From Pseudomonas bubulae (GTDB taxonomy: Bacteria > Pseudomonadota > Gammaproteobacteria > Pseudomonadales > Pseudomonadaceae), in contig NZ_CP146077.1 in assembly GCF_037023725.1 (NCBI RefSeq), forward strand, positions 2,331,001 through 2,395,000: a stretch of 64,000 bases of DNA, in the 5' to 3' direction. The notes under the pieces are model-generated. The model was not told the origin of the DNA. It worked only from the letters and a program-made list of their open reading frames with translations, and searched no databases. Below, in pieces: positions 50,087-61,157 of this stretch. A program made the translations under genes and the position numbers. Every line of letters starts with the position of its first letter. The stretch's first letter is position 1.

Positions 50087-51871
50087 TTAGCGGTCCACGT
50101 CGGCCATAACGAAATCGATACTACCCAGGTACGCAATCAAGTCCGCGACCATTTCACCTTTGATCACCGAAGGGATCTGTTGCAGGTGCGGGAAGCTTGG
50201 GGTGCGAATCCGGGTGCGGTAGCTCATGGTGCCGCCATCGCTCGTCAGGTAATAACTGTTGATGCCCTTGGTCGCTTCGATCATCTGGAAGGATTCGTTG
50301 GCCGGCATCACCGGGCCCCACGAAACTTGCAGGAAGTGCGTGATCAAGGTCTCGATATGCTGCAGCGTGCGTTCTTTAGGCGGCGGCGTGGTCAGTGGGT
50401 GATCCGCCTTGTACGGGCCGGCCGGCATGTTGCGCATGCACTGCTCGATGATTTTCAGGCTCTGGCGCATTTCTTCGACGCGCACGATGCAACGATCGTA
50501 GGCATCGCCGTTGGCTGCCAGCGGGACTTCGAATTCGAAGTTCTCGTAGCCGGAATACGGGCGCGCCTTGCGGATATCGAAGTCACAACCGGTGGAGCGC
50601 AGGCCGGCACCGGTGACGCCCCATTCCAGGGCCTCTTTGGTGTTGTAGGCGGCAACGCCGATGGTACGACCACGCAGGATGCTGTTGTCCAGAGCGGCTT
50701 TCTGGTACTCGTCCAGACGCTTGGGCATCCAGTCGATGAACTCCTTGACCAGGCGATCCCAGCCGTTCGGCAGGTCGTGGGCAACGCCGCCGATGCGGTA
50801 CCAGGCCGGGTGCAGACGGAAACCGGTGATGGCCTCGATCACCTTGTAAGCGCGCTGACGGTCGGTGAACGTGAAGAACACCGGGGTCATGGCGCCCACG
50901 TCCTGGATATAGGTACCCAGGAACAGCAGGTGGCTGGTGATACGGAAGAATTCGGCCATCATGATGCGGATGGTGTCGACCCGGTCCGGCACTTTGATAC
51001 CGGCCAGCTTCTCGACCGAGAGCACGTACGGCAGGTTGTTCATCACGCCGCCGAGGTAGTCGATACGGTCGGTGTACGGGATGAAGCTGTGCCAGGACTG
51101 GCGTTCGGCCATTTTCTCGGCGCCACGGTGGTGGTAACCGACGTCAGGCACGCAGTCGACGATCTCTTCACCGTCCAGCTGCAGGATGATGCGGAAGGCA
51201 CCGTGAGCCGAAGGGTGGTTCGGCCCCAGGTTAAGGAACATGTAGTCCTCGTTTTCACCGGAGCGTTTCATGCCCCAGTCTTCCGGGCGGAAGCGCGCGG
51301 CTTCCTCTTCCAGCTGCACCTTGGCCAGGGTCAGGCTGTACGGATCGAACTCGGTAGCACGGGCCGGGAAGTCCTTGCGCAGCGGGTGACCTTCCCAGGT
51401 CGGCGGCATCATGATGCGCGACAGGTGCGGGTGGCCTTTGAAATCGATGCCGAACATGTCCCAGACTTCACGCTCGTACCAGTTGGCGTTCGGCCAGATA
51501 CCGGTCACGGTAGGGACACTCAGGTCTTTTTCAGACAGGGCCACCTTGATCATGACGTCGCTGTTACGTTCCAGCGACATCAGGTGGTAGAAGACGGTGA
51601 AGTCTGCACCCGATGGCAGGCCCTGACGCTTGGTACGCAGACGTTCGTCCACACCGTGCAGGTCATAGAGCATGACGTAGGGTTTCGGCAGGTTGCGCAG
51701 GAAGGTCAGTACTTCGACCAGTTTTGCGCGGCTAACCCAAAGCACCGGCATGCCGGTGCGCGTGGCCTGGGCGGTGAACGCCTCAGGGCCAAAACGGGTG
51801 TTGAGTTCGACAACCACATCTTGGTCGTCAGCCTTGTAAGGCGGGATGTACAGAGCGGAGCCTGCAGTCAT
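50087..51871 (-). CDS. nuoCD: NADH-quinone oxidoreductase fused subunit C/D
   Basis: A 594-residue fusion, as in other gammaproteobacteria. Residues 1-190 are NuoC ([25 protein letters not shown]). After a short linker, residues about 205-594 are NuoD, starting [24 protein letters not shown], with the quinone-site His in that loop and a Tyr expected in the conserved [18 protein letters not shown]. NuoD and NuoB form the quinone pocket. Confidence 0.96.
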   Translation of the reverse strand: MTAGSALYIPPYKADDQDVVVELNTRFGPEAFTAQATRTGMPVLWVSRAKLVEVLTFLRNLPKPYVMLYDLHGVDERLRTKRQGLPSGADFTVFYHLMSLERNSDVMIKVALSEKDLSVPTVTGIWPNANWYEREVWDMFGIDFKGHPHLSRIMMPPTWEGHPLRKDFPARATEFDPYSLTLAKVQLEEEAARFRPEDWGMKRSGENEDYMFLNLGPNHPSAHGAFRIILQLDGEEIVDCVPDVGYHHRGAEKMAERQSWHSFIPYTDRIDYLGGVMNNLPYVLSVEKLAGIKVPDRVDTIRIMMAEFFRITSHLLFLGTYIQDVGAMTPVFFTFTDRQRAYKVIEAITGFRLHPAWYRIGGVAHDLPNGWDRLVKEFIDWMPKRLDEYQKAALDNSILRGRTIGVAAYNTKEALEWGVTGAGLRSTGCDFDIRKARPYSGYENFEFEVPLAANGDAYDRCIVRVEEMRQSLKIIEQCMRNMPAGPYKADHPLTTPPPKERTLQHIETLITHFLQVSWGPVMPANESFQMIEATKGINSYYLTSDGGTMSYRTRIRTPSFPHLQQIPSVIKGEMVADLIAYLGSIDFVMADVDR

Positions 51872-51945
51872 GGTTTTTTATCGCTTTCGGTCAACGTAAA
51901 GAATGAAGCCAGTGATTCGTTCTATTGAGTAGAAACGGCGCTGGA

Positions 51946-52620
51946 TCAGACTTCGTCGGGGCTGCGCAGGTTGGTTACCTGAATACGCTGTTCGCGGCGC
52001 TGTTCCTTTTGCGATGGCATCTCGGCGCGGTACACGCCTTGTTCGCCAACGACCCAGGAAAGTGGGCGACGCTCCTGGCCAATCGACTCTTGCAAGAGCA
52101 TCAAGCCTTGCAGAAAAGCCTCAGGGCGGGGCGGGCAGCCGGGTACGTAAACGTCCACAGGCAAGAACTTGTCGACCCCTTGAACCACGGAGTAGATGTC
52201 GTACATGCCACCGGAGTTGGCGCACGAACCCATGGAAATGACCCATTTAGGTTCAAGCATTTGCTCGTAGAGACGCTGGATGATCGGCGCCATCTTGATA
52301 AAGCAGGTCCCGGCAATAACCATGAAATCCGCCTGACGCGGCGAAGCCCGGATAACCTCGGCGCCAAAGCGCGCGATGTCGTGGGGCGCCGTGAAGGCGG
52401 TGGTCATTTCCACATAGCAGCACGACAGGCCGAAGTTGTACGGCCACAGGGAATTTTTACGTCCCCAGTTGACCGTGCCGTTCAGCACGTCTTCGAGCTT
52501 GCCCATGAAAATGTTTTTGTGGACTTGATCTTCTAACGGATCGGCAACGGTTTCCCGTGTGCCGATCGGGTATTGCTCGTTAGGAGCATCCGGGTCGATC
52601 CTGGTGAGTTCGTATTGCAT
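51946..52620 (-). CDS. nuoB: NADH-quinone oxidoreductase subunit B
   Basis: A 224-residue subunit carrying the terminal N2 [4Fe-4S] cluster: the tandem cysteines in GLSCCYVEM, then [12 protein letters not shown] and [10 protein letters not shown]. The ATG at 52620 ([13 protein letters not shown]) matches the family start and is preferred over a TTG two codons earlier. It hands electrons to ubiquinone at the NuoD interface. A 74-base gap separates it from nuoCD. Confidence 0.96.
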   Translation of the reverse strand: MQYELTRIDPDAPNEQYPIGTRETVADPLEDQVHKNIFMGKLEDVLNGTVNWGRKNSLWPYNFGLSCCYVEMTTAFTAPHDIARFGAEVIRASPRQADFMVIAGTCFIKMAPIIQRLYEQMLEPKWVISMGSCANSGGMYDIYSVVQGVDKFLPVDVYVPGCPPRPEAFLQGLMLLQESIGQERRPLSWVVGEQGVYRAEMPSQKEQRREQRIQVTNLRSPDEV

Positions 52621-52630
52621 CGCCAAAGCC

Positions 52631-53044
52631 TCATTGTTTCAGCTTGGCCTGCCGCTTACGACGAGCTTCCGGTGCCCAATCAAGAGCACCCACCCGAAAT
52701 AGGTAGACAAGGCCTGCCAACAGAATTGCTATGAAAACGAGAGCTTCGACGAATCCGGTCCAGCCGCTTTCGCGAACAGACACAGACCAGGCAAAGAGAA
52801 AGAGGGCTTCGATATCGAAGATCACGAACAGCATCGCGACCAGATAGAATTTGGCTGAGAGCCGCAAGCGGGCGCCACCGGTAGGTAGCATGCCGGACTC
52901 GAACGGTTCATTTTTGCTGCGACCCCAGGCTTTTGACCCAAGGAGGCTGGAGACGCCAAGCATGAAGGCACAGAGGCCGACAACGCCGAGAAGGAAAATG
53001 GCAAAGCCCCAGTTGTGGGCTATGAGTCCTGTCGCTTCGGGCAT
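52631..53044 (-). CDS. nuoA: NADH-quinone oxidoreductase subunit A
   Basis: A 137-residue membrane subunit with three helices, the first gene of the nuo operon. The loop between helices 1 and 2 ([41 protein letters not shown]) is the most conserved part of the family and contacts the quinone site. A sigma-70 promoter lies about 90 bases upstream. Confidence 0.96.
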   Translation of the reverse strand: MPEATGLIAHNWGFAIFLLGVVGLCAFMLGVSSLLGSKAWGRSKNEPFESGMLPTGGARLRLSAKFYLVAMLFVIFDIEALFLFAWSVSVRESGWTGFVEALVFIAILLAGLVYLFRVGALDWAPEARRKRQAKLKQ

Positions 53045-53134
53045 GCTGGAAATCCTTAACAGAGAGCAAAGGTCTCTGAGCTAGAAAAGGTGATAAAGCA
53101 GTGACGTTATGTCGCAGTGCTATTGATTGCCGGG

Positions 53135-53163
53135 ATTTTATGGCTAAACACCCAGCAAGTAAA
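53135..53163 (-). promoter_or_regulatory. Sigma-70 promoter of the nuo operon
   Basis: Minus strand TTTACT, a 17-base spacer, then TAAAAT. The predicted start is near 53128, giving an approximately 85-base leader to nuoA. Confidence 0.65.
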
Positions 53164-53296
53164 TTTTCTAAGATGAATTAATTCAGTCCTTTAGTTGTAG
53201 AACCTCCATCAATGTCTATGCAGGCCTTGAACTGTGGGCGTTACAGCGTTTTTCAGTGTTTGTTTTTCAGTGTTCATGTATTCAACAAAAGCAACT

Positions 53297-53315
53297 CGTA
53301 ATGATAATTAATATC
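53297..53315. promoter_or_regulatory. Fur-box-like site
   Basis: CGTAATGATAATTAATATC matches 15 of 19 positions of the Fur consensus GATAATGATAATCATTATC. It lies about 250 bases upstream of nuoA. Confidence 0.4.
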
Positions 53316-53482
53316 GTTTGAGTGGTTATTTGTTGTGTCGCTATGTCGCAGGCCTGTAGAACTTGGCTTATATAAGCGCTGTTAGCAAGTTTGGAACTTG
53401 GCTTTTTAACCCGGTCTGGCGATCGAAGCATGGATCTGGGTCAGTGTTTTGTCGGATGGGCAGGGCAGCGGGATGTCTTTCT

Positions 53483-53566
53483 GTGGGAGCGGGCTTGCTC
53501 GCGATGCTGATAACTCGGTCCTCCAGGCAGGCGCGGTGATGCCATCGCGAGCAAGCCCGCTCCCAC
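53483..53566. repeat. REP inverted pair, class B
   Basis: GTGGGAGCGGGCTTGCTCGCGATG with an inverted partner CATCGCGAGCAAGCCCGCTC. Confidence 0.9.
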
Positions 53567-53593
53567 AGGGGAGGGGTGTACAAGTCGCCGGGC

Positions 53594-53623
53594 AAAAAAA
53601 CGCCCCGAACCAGTCGGGGCGTC
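53594..53623 (-). terminator. Terminator of aceA
   Basis: CGCCCCGA / TCGGGGCG stem, followed on the minus strand by seven T residues. Confidence 0.9.
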
Positions 53624-53680
53624 ATGGGCATGGCATTGCGTTTGTTCTTTACAGGCTGGGCAATGGCCGTGGTTCCATTA

Positions 53681-55006
53681 TCAGTGGAACTGTTCTTCTT
53701 CTGTAGAGCCGGTCAGGGCGGTAACCGAAGACGAACCACCCTGGATCACGGTGGTCATGTCGTCGAAGTAGCCAGTGCCCACTTCCTGCTGGTGCGCCAC
53801 AAAGGTGTAGCCTTTGGCTGCGTCAGCAAATTCCTGCTCTTGCAGTTTCACGTAGGCGGTCATGTCGTTGCGGGCGTAGTCGTGCGCCAGGTTGAACATG
53901 CTGTGCCACATGTTGTGGATACCCGCCAGGGTGATGAACTGGTGTTTGTAGCCCATTGCCGACAGCTCGCGCTGGAATTTGGCGATGGTCGCGTCGTCCA
54001 GGTTTTTCTTCCAGTTGAAGGAAGGCGAGCAGTTGTACGACAGCAACTGGTCCGGGTATTCCTTTTTGATTGCTTCGGCAAAGCGGCGCGCTTCTTCCAG
54101 GTCCGGCTTGGCGGTTTCGCACCAGATCAGGTCGGCATACGGCGCGTAAGCCAGGCCACGGGCAATGGCTTGATCAAGGCCGGCACGTACTTTATAGAAG
54201 CCTTCCTTGGTGCGCTCGCCAGTCACGAATGGCTGGTCGTACGGGTCGCAATCGGAAGTCAGCAGGTCAGCCGCGTTGGCGTCGGTACGAGCCAGAATGA
54301 TGGTCGGCGTACCGGCAACGTCAGCTGCCAGACGTGCTGCTGTCAGTTTTTGCACAGCTTCCTGGGTCGGAACCAGTACCTTGCCGCCCATGTGACCGCA
54401 TTTTTTCACCGAGGCCAGCTGGTCTTCGAAGTGAACGCCTGCAGCGCCCGCTTCGATCATGCTTTTCATCAGCTCGTAAGCGTTGAGTACGCCGCCGAAA
54501 CCGGCTTCAGCGTCAGCCACGATCGGTGCGAAGTAGTCGATATAACCCTGGTCGCCCGGGTTTTTACCGGCTTTCCACTGAATCTGGTCGGCACGACGGA
54601 ATGAGTTGTTGATGCGCTTGACCACGGTTGGAACGGAGTCCACCGGGTACAGCGACTGATCCGGGTACATGGATTCGGCAGAGTTGTTGTCTGCCGCCAC
54701 TTGCCAACCCGACAGGTAGATAGCCTGGATACCGGCTTTAACCTGTTGTACCGCTTGGCCCCCGGTCAGGGCGCCCATGCAGTTGACGAAATCTTTCTCA
54801 GGACGGAAGGACGGGTGTGCGCCCTGTGTCACCAGTTTCCACAGCTTGTCGGCACCCATTTTTGCAAAGGTGTGCTCGGGTTGAACCGAGCCGCGCAGGC
54901 GGACCACGTCAGCAGCGGAGTAATCGCGAGTCACGCCTTTCCAGCGTGGGTTTTCGGCCCAGTCTTTCTCAAGGGCTGCAATTTGCTGTTCGCGTGTCAG
55001 TGCCAT
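53681..55006 (-). CDS. aceA: Isocitrate lyase (short form)
   Basis: A 441-residue glyoxylate-shunt enzyme that cleaves isocitrate to glyoxylate and succinate. [23 protein letters not shown] contains the catalytic Cys loop; [18 protein letters not shown] and [12 protein letters not shown] follow. It is the E. coli-like short form, unlike the longer enzyme of P. aeruginosa. The ATG at 55006 ([16 protein letters not shown]) follows CGAGG; the longer upstream frame is leader. An inverted repeat lies over the probable promoter about 190 bases upstream. Confidence 0.96.
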   Translation of the reverse strand: MALTREQQIAALEKDWAENPRWKGVTRDYSAADVVRLRGSVQPEHTFAKMGADKLWKLVTQGAHPSFRPEKDFVNCMGALTGGQAVQQVKAGIQAIYLSGWQVAADNNSAESMYPDQSLYPVDSVPTVVKRINNSFRRADQIQWKAGKNPGDQGYIDYFAPIVADAEAGFGGVLNAYELMKSMIEAGAAGVHFEDQLASVKKCGHMGGKVLVPTQEAVQKLTAARLAADVAGTPTIILARTDANAADLLTSDCDPYDQPFVTGERTKEGFYKVRAGLDQAIARGLAYAPYADLIWCETAKPDLEEARRFAEAIKKEYPDQLLSYNCSPSFNWKKNLDDATIAKFQRELSAMGYKHQFITLAGIHNMWHSMFNLAHDYARNDMTAYVKLQEQEFADAAKGYTFVAHQQEVGTGYFDDMTTVIQGGSSSVTALTGSTEEEQFH

Positions 55007-55196
55007 GGTGATAAACCTCGTCGCATAGGTCTGGGTTGAAAAATGGTTGCTCCACCAGGCACACAACACTGTTGTTTGTATAAGTGCGTGAATGGCGGCT
55101 CGCTACGGGCAGTACAGGCCCCAGGGCCTTTGCGGGGCCTCTGATCAGCGGGAGCGGGGCCATCATGCCTTTGCATTTTTGAGGCGTCAAATGTTT

Positions 55197-55222
55197 TGTA
55201 GTGCTTTTTTTATAACACTACA
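55197..55222. promoter_or_regulatory. Inverted repeat over the probable aceA promoter
   Basis: TGTAGTG and CACTACA arms separated by 12 AT-rich bases. Read on the minus strand the spacer contains TTATAAA, a plausible -10. This arrangement suggests a repressor operator. RccR, an RpiR-family regulator of the glyoxylate shunt in Pseudomonas, is the first candidate. Confidence 0.5.
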
Positions 55223-55247
55223 TAATTTGCGAAAAACGACTCGTCGG

Positions 55248-55991
55248 TCAGTTTTGGCCCTTTTGGTCGAGTACATCGACTTTGACCCGAATGGTCATGT
55301 CATCCCGGCTTTGCGTAGAGTAGCTGCGGGTTTGCGGCGGATTGTCAGTCTGGTTAAGAGCGTTGTTGCCCGCCAAGGTTATCCATTGCCCCAGAGGGCC
55401 GCTGACTTGTGTGTCGGTACTTTGCGTGTTCACTACATCGGGTTGCTCCTGGCTCATGCGATCGCGAGTCGTACTGATCGCCAGGTGTACCGTTTCACCT
55501 GTGACGCTGGCGGTGACGTAAAAACCCCGGGTGACGTTGCGGTAGTCGGTCTGGGTGAGCAAGCGGCCGTAGGCGTCGGTCTGGGTGCTGGTCAGCGGTA
55601 CGCTCTGGCCGGTTTGGATAAATGCCGGGGTGCCTTCGCTGGTCTGGATTTGCTGGGTGCCGCCGTCGCGGCTGGCGGTGCTGATCACCCGGGTGTCCGG
55701 ATCATTAGTGGCCAGGTTGTTGTCACTGGTATCGACCGTGATCAGCAGGCGCCGGGCGGGTGTGTCGAGTTGCGCCAGCAGGTCTTCGAGGTTCTGGATT
55801 TTCGAGGCGCCTGCCTCGACGATCAGTTGGTTGCCATAGGCGCTGACTTTGCCTTTTTTGCCGATAAAGTTCTGCGCGATGGGCAGCAATTCTGCACTGG
55901 TGCGGTTTTGCAGGGTGATGACGCGGGTGTCGGCGATCGCGCTGAAGCTAGCGATCAGCAGCAGGCCAGCGATGAAGGGGCGTAGGGACAT
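55248..55991 (-). CDS. Exported protein with a stand-alone secretin N domain
   Basis: A 247-residue protein with a signal peptide (MSLRPFIAGLLLIASFSAIA-DTRV). Residues about 25-95 match the secretin N-domain pattern: VITLQNRTSAELLPIAQNFI, GNQLIVEAGASKIQNLEDLLAQLDTPARRLLITVD. The remaining 150 residues are Thr/Gln/Ser-rich beta-type sequence with no secretin pore domain. The ATG at 55991 has a better-placed GGAG (9 bases) than the ATG two codons earlier. No secretion genes lie nearby. Homologues occur next to aceA or purB in Pseudomonas, but the function is unknown. Confidence 0.72.
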   Translation of the reverse strand: MSLRPFIAGLLLIASFSAIADTRVITLQNRTSAELLPIAQNFIGKKGKVSAYGNQLIVEAGASKIQNLEDLLAQLDTPARRLLITVDTSDNNLATNDPDTRVISTASRDGGTQQIQTSEGTPAFIQTGQSVPLTSTQTDAYGRLLTQTDYRNVTRGFYVTASVTGETVHLAISTTRDRMSQEQPDVVNTQSTDTQVSGPLGQWITLAGNNALNQTDNPPQTRSYSTQSRDDMTIRVKVDVLDQKGQN

Positions 55992-56042
55992 GTCCATTAT
56001 CTCCGCAATGCTTGAAAGGGCTGGGTCTGAGTGTGCCAGATA

Positions 56043-56082
56043 GCAAAACGCCCTGCGATCCGGGGATGGCAGGGCGTTTTGC
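56043..56082 (-). terminator. Hairpin terminator after the GNAT gene
   Basis: GCAAAACGCCCTGC / GCAGGGCGTTTTGC, a 14-base perfect stem with a 12-base loop between two minus-strand genes. Confidence 0.75.
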
Positions 56083-56091
56083 AAAACTGCT

Positions 56092-56164
56092 GTGGGAGCG
56101 AGCCTGCTCGCGAAATTCTCAAGAGTGCCGCGCTAGCAGCCTTCGCGAGCAGGCTCGCTCCCAC
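56092..56164. repeat. REP inverted pair, class A
   Basis: GTGGGAGCGAGCCTGCTCGC with inverted partner GCGAGCAGGCTCGCTCCCAC. Confidence 0.9.
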
Positions 56165-56181
56165 AGAGATCGGCGTGGCAG

Positions 56182-56604
56182 TTAGCTCACCCGCACCATA
56201 TCAACGTGGGGAATCCCTGCTTCGAGGAATTCATCGCTGACGATCTTGAAGCCAAGGCGCTCGTAGAAGGGTGTGGCATGCACTTGGGCACTGAGCATTT
56301 GTTGCTTGAGGCCACGTTTTTCGGCTTCAAGAATCGTGGCCTGCATCAGTGCGTCGCCAACCTTCAGGCCGCGCCAGTCCTTGAGAACCGATACGCGGCC
56401 GATATGGCCGTCCGGCAGGAGCCGGGCGGTACCAATCGGGAAGTCGCCTTCATAGGCCAGAAAATGCACGGCATCGGCATCGTCTGCATCCCACTCCAGT
56501 TCTGGAGGTACAGATTGTTCGGCAATAAATACCGCCTCACGAATGCGTCGAAGTTCGGCGTTGTCCTTTTGCCAGTCGGCGACACGTACGTGAATGCTAT
56601 TCAT
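56182..56604 (-). CDS. GNAT-family N-acetyltransferase (ElaA-like)
   Basis: A 140-residue single-domain acetyltransferase. HIGRVSVLKDWRGLKVGDALMQATILEAEKRG is the acetyl-CoA-binding motif A, with the R-G-L-K-V-G pyrophosphate loop. AQVHATPFYERLGFKIVSDEFLEAGIPHVDMVR is the C-terminal half typical of ElaA-like enzymes. The ATG at 56604 (MNSIHVRVADWQKDN) overlaps the end of roxA by 8 bases, so the two are cotranscribed. The substrate is unknown. Confidence 0.85.
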   Translation of the reverse strand: MNSIHVRVADWQKDNAELRRIREAVFIAEQSVPPELEWDADDADAVHFLAYEGDFPIGTARLLPDGHIGRVSVLKDWRGLKVGDALMQATILEAEKRGLKQQMLSAQVHATPFYERLGFKIVSDEFLEAGIPHVDMVRVS

Positions 56605-57763
56605 CAGCGAACCCCAGGCTTCCTTGTTTAACCAGCTCGCAGAGCAGGTTGCGTCCATCTTCATCGGCCAGCCATGTGCCGAGGTTGTCACTGTGCAGCG
56701 CGTCGGCGGCACAGATCATTTTCAGCAGTTCGCGCAGCTTGCCCGGCAGCAGGCGGCTTTGGCCGCTGGCGAACAACAACAGGTCGTCATCGACCTCGGA
56801 CCATGCCAGGCGTGCGCTCGGGTTGCGGATCAGGATCGCGCCCTGTTCCAGGCTACCCAACAGGTCTTCTTCTTCGAGTTCAGGGCCGACCACGAGTTCC
56901 GGATAACGTGGCTCGGTCATGAACTGGCCGAACCAGGTCAGCAGCATGCGCTCGTCGCTCATGTGCTCGGTCAGCAGGCTCTTGAGGCGATCAAGGGCGT
57001 CGTGCTGGATCTGGTGCGGGTCGCTGACCGGTTGCGCGTCAGCGTCGGTGTAGCGATCTTCGTCCGGCAGGTACTGGCTGAGGAAGTCGGTGAAGTGGGT
57101 CAGTACTTCAGCGGCGCTCGGTGCACGGAAGCCCACCGAGTAGGTCAGGCAGTCGTCTACGGCTACGCCACAGTGGGCCAGGCGCGGTGGCAGGTAGAGC
57201 ATGTCGCCGGGCTCAAGGGTCCACTCGTCGGTGGCCTGGAAATCAGCGAGGATACGCAGGTCCGCGTGCTCCAGCAGCTTGCTGTCGGAGTCGCACATCT
57301 GGCCGATCTGCCAGTGACGCTTGCCATGACCCTGCAGCAGGAACACGTCGTAGTTGTCGAAGTGCGGACCAACACTGCCACCTGGGGCGGCGTAGCTGAT
57401 CATCACGTCGTCGATACGCCAGCTCGGCAGGAAGCGGAAGTTTTCCAGCAGTTCATTGACTTCAGGCACGAACTGATCAACGGCCTGCACCAGCAGAGTC
57501 CACTCGCGCTCTGGCAGTTTGCCGAATTCGTCTTCGGCGAACGGACCGCGGCGCAGTTCCCATGGGCGCTCGCCGTGTTCGATGATCAGGCGCGATTCGA
57601 CTTCTTCTTCAAGGGCCAGACCGGCCAGTTCGTCGGCGTCGATCGGGCTTTCGAAGTCAGGAATTGCCTGGCGCACCAGCAGCGGTTTTTTCTGCCAGTA
57701 GTCGCGCATGAACTCGCGCGCAGTGATGCCGCCCAGAAGTTGAAGAGGAATGTCAGGATTCAT
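56597..57763 (-). CDS. roxA: Ribosomal protein L16 3-hydroxylase (JmjC/cupin oxygenase, YcfD)
   Basis: A 388-residue 2-oxoglutarate/Fe(II) oxygenase. SVGPHFDNYDVFLLQGHGKRHW holds the H-x-D metal ligands and PPRLAHCGVAV the distal His. The N-terminal segment YWQKKPLLVRQAIPDFESPI and the C-terminal winged helix match the YcfD/RoxA family, which hydroxylates an arginine of L16. The ATG at 57763 (MNPDIPLQLLGGITAREFM) fits the family, and the upstream extension is unlikely. It lies 84 bases downstream of purB behind a terminator. Confidence 0.88.
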   Translation of the reverse strand: MNPDIPLQLLGGITAREFMRDYWQKKPLLVRQAIPDFESPIDADELAGLALEEEVESRLIIEHGERPWELRRGPFAEDEFGKLPEREWTLLVQAVDQFVPEVNELLENFRFLPSWRIDDVMISYAAPGGSVGPHFDNYDVFLLQGHGKRHWQIGQMCDSDSKLLEHADLRILADFQATDEWTLEPGDMLYLPPRLAHCGVAVDDCLTYSVGFRAPSAAEVLTHFTDFLSQYLPDEDRYTDADAQPVSDPHQIQHDALDRLKSLLTEHMSDERMLLTWFGQFMTEPRYPELVVGPELEEEDLLGSLEQGAILIRNPSARLAWSEVDDDLLLFASGQSRLLPGKLRELLKMICAADALHSDNLGTWLADEDGRNLLCELVKQGSLGFADE

Positions 57764-57802
57764 GTGTAACCTATTGAAAAATTGCACTTTGTAATCGGGA
57801 AT

Positions 57803-57828
57803 AAAAACGCCCGGCACGGCCGGGCGTT
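57803..57828 (-). terminator. Terminator of purB
   Basis: AACGCCCGGC-ACG-GCCGGGCGTT with a T-run on the minus strand. Confidence 0.88.
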
Positions 57829-57846
57829 AATAGGTCGTTGCAGCGA

Positions 57847-59301
<1,455 letters not shown>

Positions 59302-59344
59302 TCATACGCGTATCGATTTTAAATTCTGTGCCTGCCGGCGTGTT

Positions 59345-59968
59345 TCAGTTGCCGCGCAGCATCGGGTAAAGCTCTTTGAGCAGCTTGCGTCGGCTGATGA
59401 CCAGCTGCCAGCGGTGGCCGCCCAATTGGCGCCACAGCCTTGCGCAGCGGATACCGGCCAGCAGCAGGGCGCGAATTTTTGCCGCGTTGTTCGGTTGTTG
59501 CAGGTTGCGCATGTCGCCGTGTACCTGGATACGCTGGCGCAGGGTGCTCAGGGTGTCCTGGTACAACGCGCCACAGGCGGCCACCACGTTTTCATGGGCC
59601 GGGCCGAAATGCTCGACCTGGGACTGGATCTGCGGCAGGCGCTTGCCGATCAGCTCCAGCATGTCGTCCCGCTTGGCCAGTTGGCGCTCAAGGCCGAGCA
59701 TCGACAGTGCGTAACGCAGGGGCTCGCGCTGCAGGGTGTTGGGATCGCGCTCAAGAGCACCGATCAGGGCACGATAGCCTTCGCGCAGGTTGATGTCGTC
59801 GCCGCCAAAGACTTCCAGGGTGTCCTTGGGGTCACGCACCAGCAGGCTGCCGAGCATGCAGCTCAGGTCGGCTTCGCTGACCTGGCCGGTCTTGGCAATT
59901 TTATCCACCAGCACTGCGGCCAGAAATACGCCGCCGAGGGCTACCAGTTGCTCCTGAGTGGCGTTCAT
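59345..59968 (-). CDS. hflD: HflD family high-frequency lysogenisation protein
   Basis: A 207-residue all-helical protein starting [28 protein letters not shown]. Conserved stretches include [22 protein letters not shown] and [21 protein letters not shown]. In E. coli it interacts with phage CII, but the role in Pseudomonas is not clear. The start overlaps the mnmA stop by 4 bases, so it is cotranscribed with mnmA. A reading frame continuing from upstream is rejected because it lies inside mnmA. Confidence 0.93.
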   Translation of the reverse strand: MNATQEQLVALGGVFLAAVLVDKIAKTGQVSEADLSCMLGSLLVRDPKDTLEVFGGDDINLREGYRALIGALERDPNTLQREPLRYALSMLGLERQLAKRDDMLELIGKRLPQIQSQVEHFGPAHENVVAACGALYQDTLSTLRQRIQVHGDMRNLQQPNNAAKIRALLLAGIRCARLWRQLGGHRWQLVISRRKLLKELYPMLRGN

Positions 59969-61098
59969 GGGCGTTTGCCCTTGCTCGACCAGGGCTCGGC
60001 CACTTCGATCACGCCGCCGCCCAGGCAGACTTCGCCGTCGTAGAACACCACGGACTGGCCGGGGGTGACCGCGCGTTGCGGGTCGTCGAAGGTGGCGCGG
60101 TAGCCGTTGGCGGTTTTTTCCAGGGTGCAGGGCTGATCGCTCTGACGATAGCGAACCTTGGCCGTCAGGCGCAGCGGGGTGCTCAGGTCGATCGGATTGA
60201 CCCAGTAGATCTCGGAGGCGAGCAGGGCGCCGGAGAACAGCCACGGGTGGTCGTTGCCCTGGCCGACGATCAGCTCGTTGTGCTCCAGATCCTTGACCAG
60301 CACGTACCACGGCTCGTCGCTGGCGTCCTTGAGGCCGCCAATGCCCAGGCCCTGGCGCTGTCCGATGGTGTGGTACATCAGGCCGTGATGGCGGCCGATC
60401 ACTTCACCTTCTGTGGTCTTGATCTCACCCGGCTGTGCCGGCAGGTATTGCTTGAGGAAGTCGCTGAAGCGGCGTTCGCCGATAAAGCAGATCCCGGTGG
60501 AGTCTTTTTTCTTCGCGGTGGCCAGATCGTGTTTTTCCGCAATGCGGCGCACTTCCGGTTTTTCCAGCTCGCCTACCGGGAACAGGGTGCGGGCGATCTG
60601 TTCGCCGCCGACGGCGTGCAGGAAGTAGCTCTGGTCTTTGTTCGGGTCCAGGCCCTTGAGCAGCTCGGTACGGCCGTCAATGTCGCGACGGCGCACATAG
60701 TGGCCGGTAGCAATCAGGTCGGCGCCCAGCATCAGGGCGTAGTCCAGGAAAGCCTTGAACTTGATTTCGCGGTTGCACAGGATGTCCGGGTTCGGCGTGC
60801 GACCGGCCTTGTATTCGGCCAGGAAGTGCTCGAACACGTTGTCCCAGTACTCGGCGGCAAAGTTGGCGGTGTGCAGCTTGATGCCGATTTTGTCGCACAC
60901 GGCCTGGGCGTCTGCCAGATCATCCATGGCGGTGCAGTAATCCGTTCCGTCGTCTTCCTCCCAGTTCTTCATGAACAGGCCCTCCACCTGGTAGCCCTGC
61001 TCCATAAGCAGAACGGCGGAAACGGAAGAGTCGACACCGCCGGACATGCCGACGATGACGCGCTGTTTTTCGGGGGCGACTAGGGCTGGATCACGCAT
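59965..61098 (-). CDS. mnmA: tRNA 2-thiouridylase
   Basis: A 377-residue enzyme that makes 2-thiouridine at U34 of Glu, Gln and Lys tRNAs. [18 protein letters not shown] is the PP-loop. The two catalytic cysteines are in [15 protein letters not shown] and [15 protein letters not shown]-terminal beta-barrel follows with TGQ-like [16 protein letters not shown]. The start at 61098 gives the usual Pseudomonas N-terminus MRDPAL. Confidence 0.95.
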   Translation of the reverse strand: MRDPALVAPEKQRVIVGMSGGVDSSVSAVLLMEQGYQVEGLFMKNWEEDDGTDYCTAMDDLADAQAVCDKIGIKLHTANFAAEYWDNVFEHFLAEYKAGRTPNPDILCNREIKFKAFLDYALMLGADLIATGHYVRRRDIDGRTELLKGLDPNKDQSYFLHAVGGEQIARTLFPVGELEKPEVRRIAEKHDLATAKKKDSTGICFIGERRFSDFLKQYLPAQPGEIKTTEGEVIGRHHGLMYHTIGQRQGLGIGGLKDASDEPWYVLVKDLEHNELIVGQGNDHPWLFSGALLASEIYWVNPIDLSTPLRLTAKVRYRQSDQPCTLEKTANGYRATFDDPQRAVTPGQSVVFYDGEVCLGGGVIEVAEPWSSKGKRP

Positions 61099-61157
61099 AA
61101 GGATTCAATGAGTGTCTTGAAAAAGGACGCGATTCTAGCAGGCCCGAGCGCTCAAGG

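Larger units (their letters stand above)
53045..53680. other. nuoA-aceA intergenic region
   Basis: A 636-base AT-rich gap holding the nuo promoter (53135-53163), a Fur-like box (53297-53315), a class B REP pair and the aceA terminator. No protein-coding gene is supported. The part between the Fur-like box and the REP has no recognisable content and could hold a small RNA. Confidence 0.65.

Noticed and set aside
53045..53593. Possible PrrF-like iron small RNA after the Fur-like box
   Set aside because: I could not find the conserved PrrF pairing segment on either strand; only the box itself is supported.
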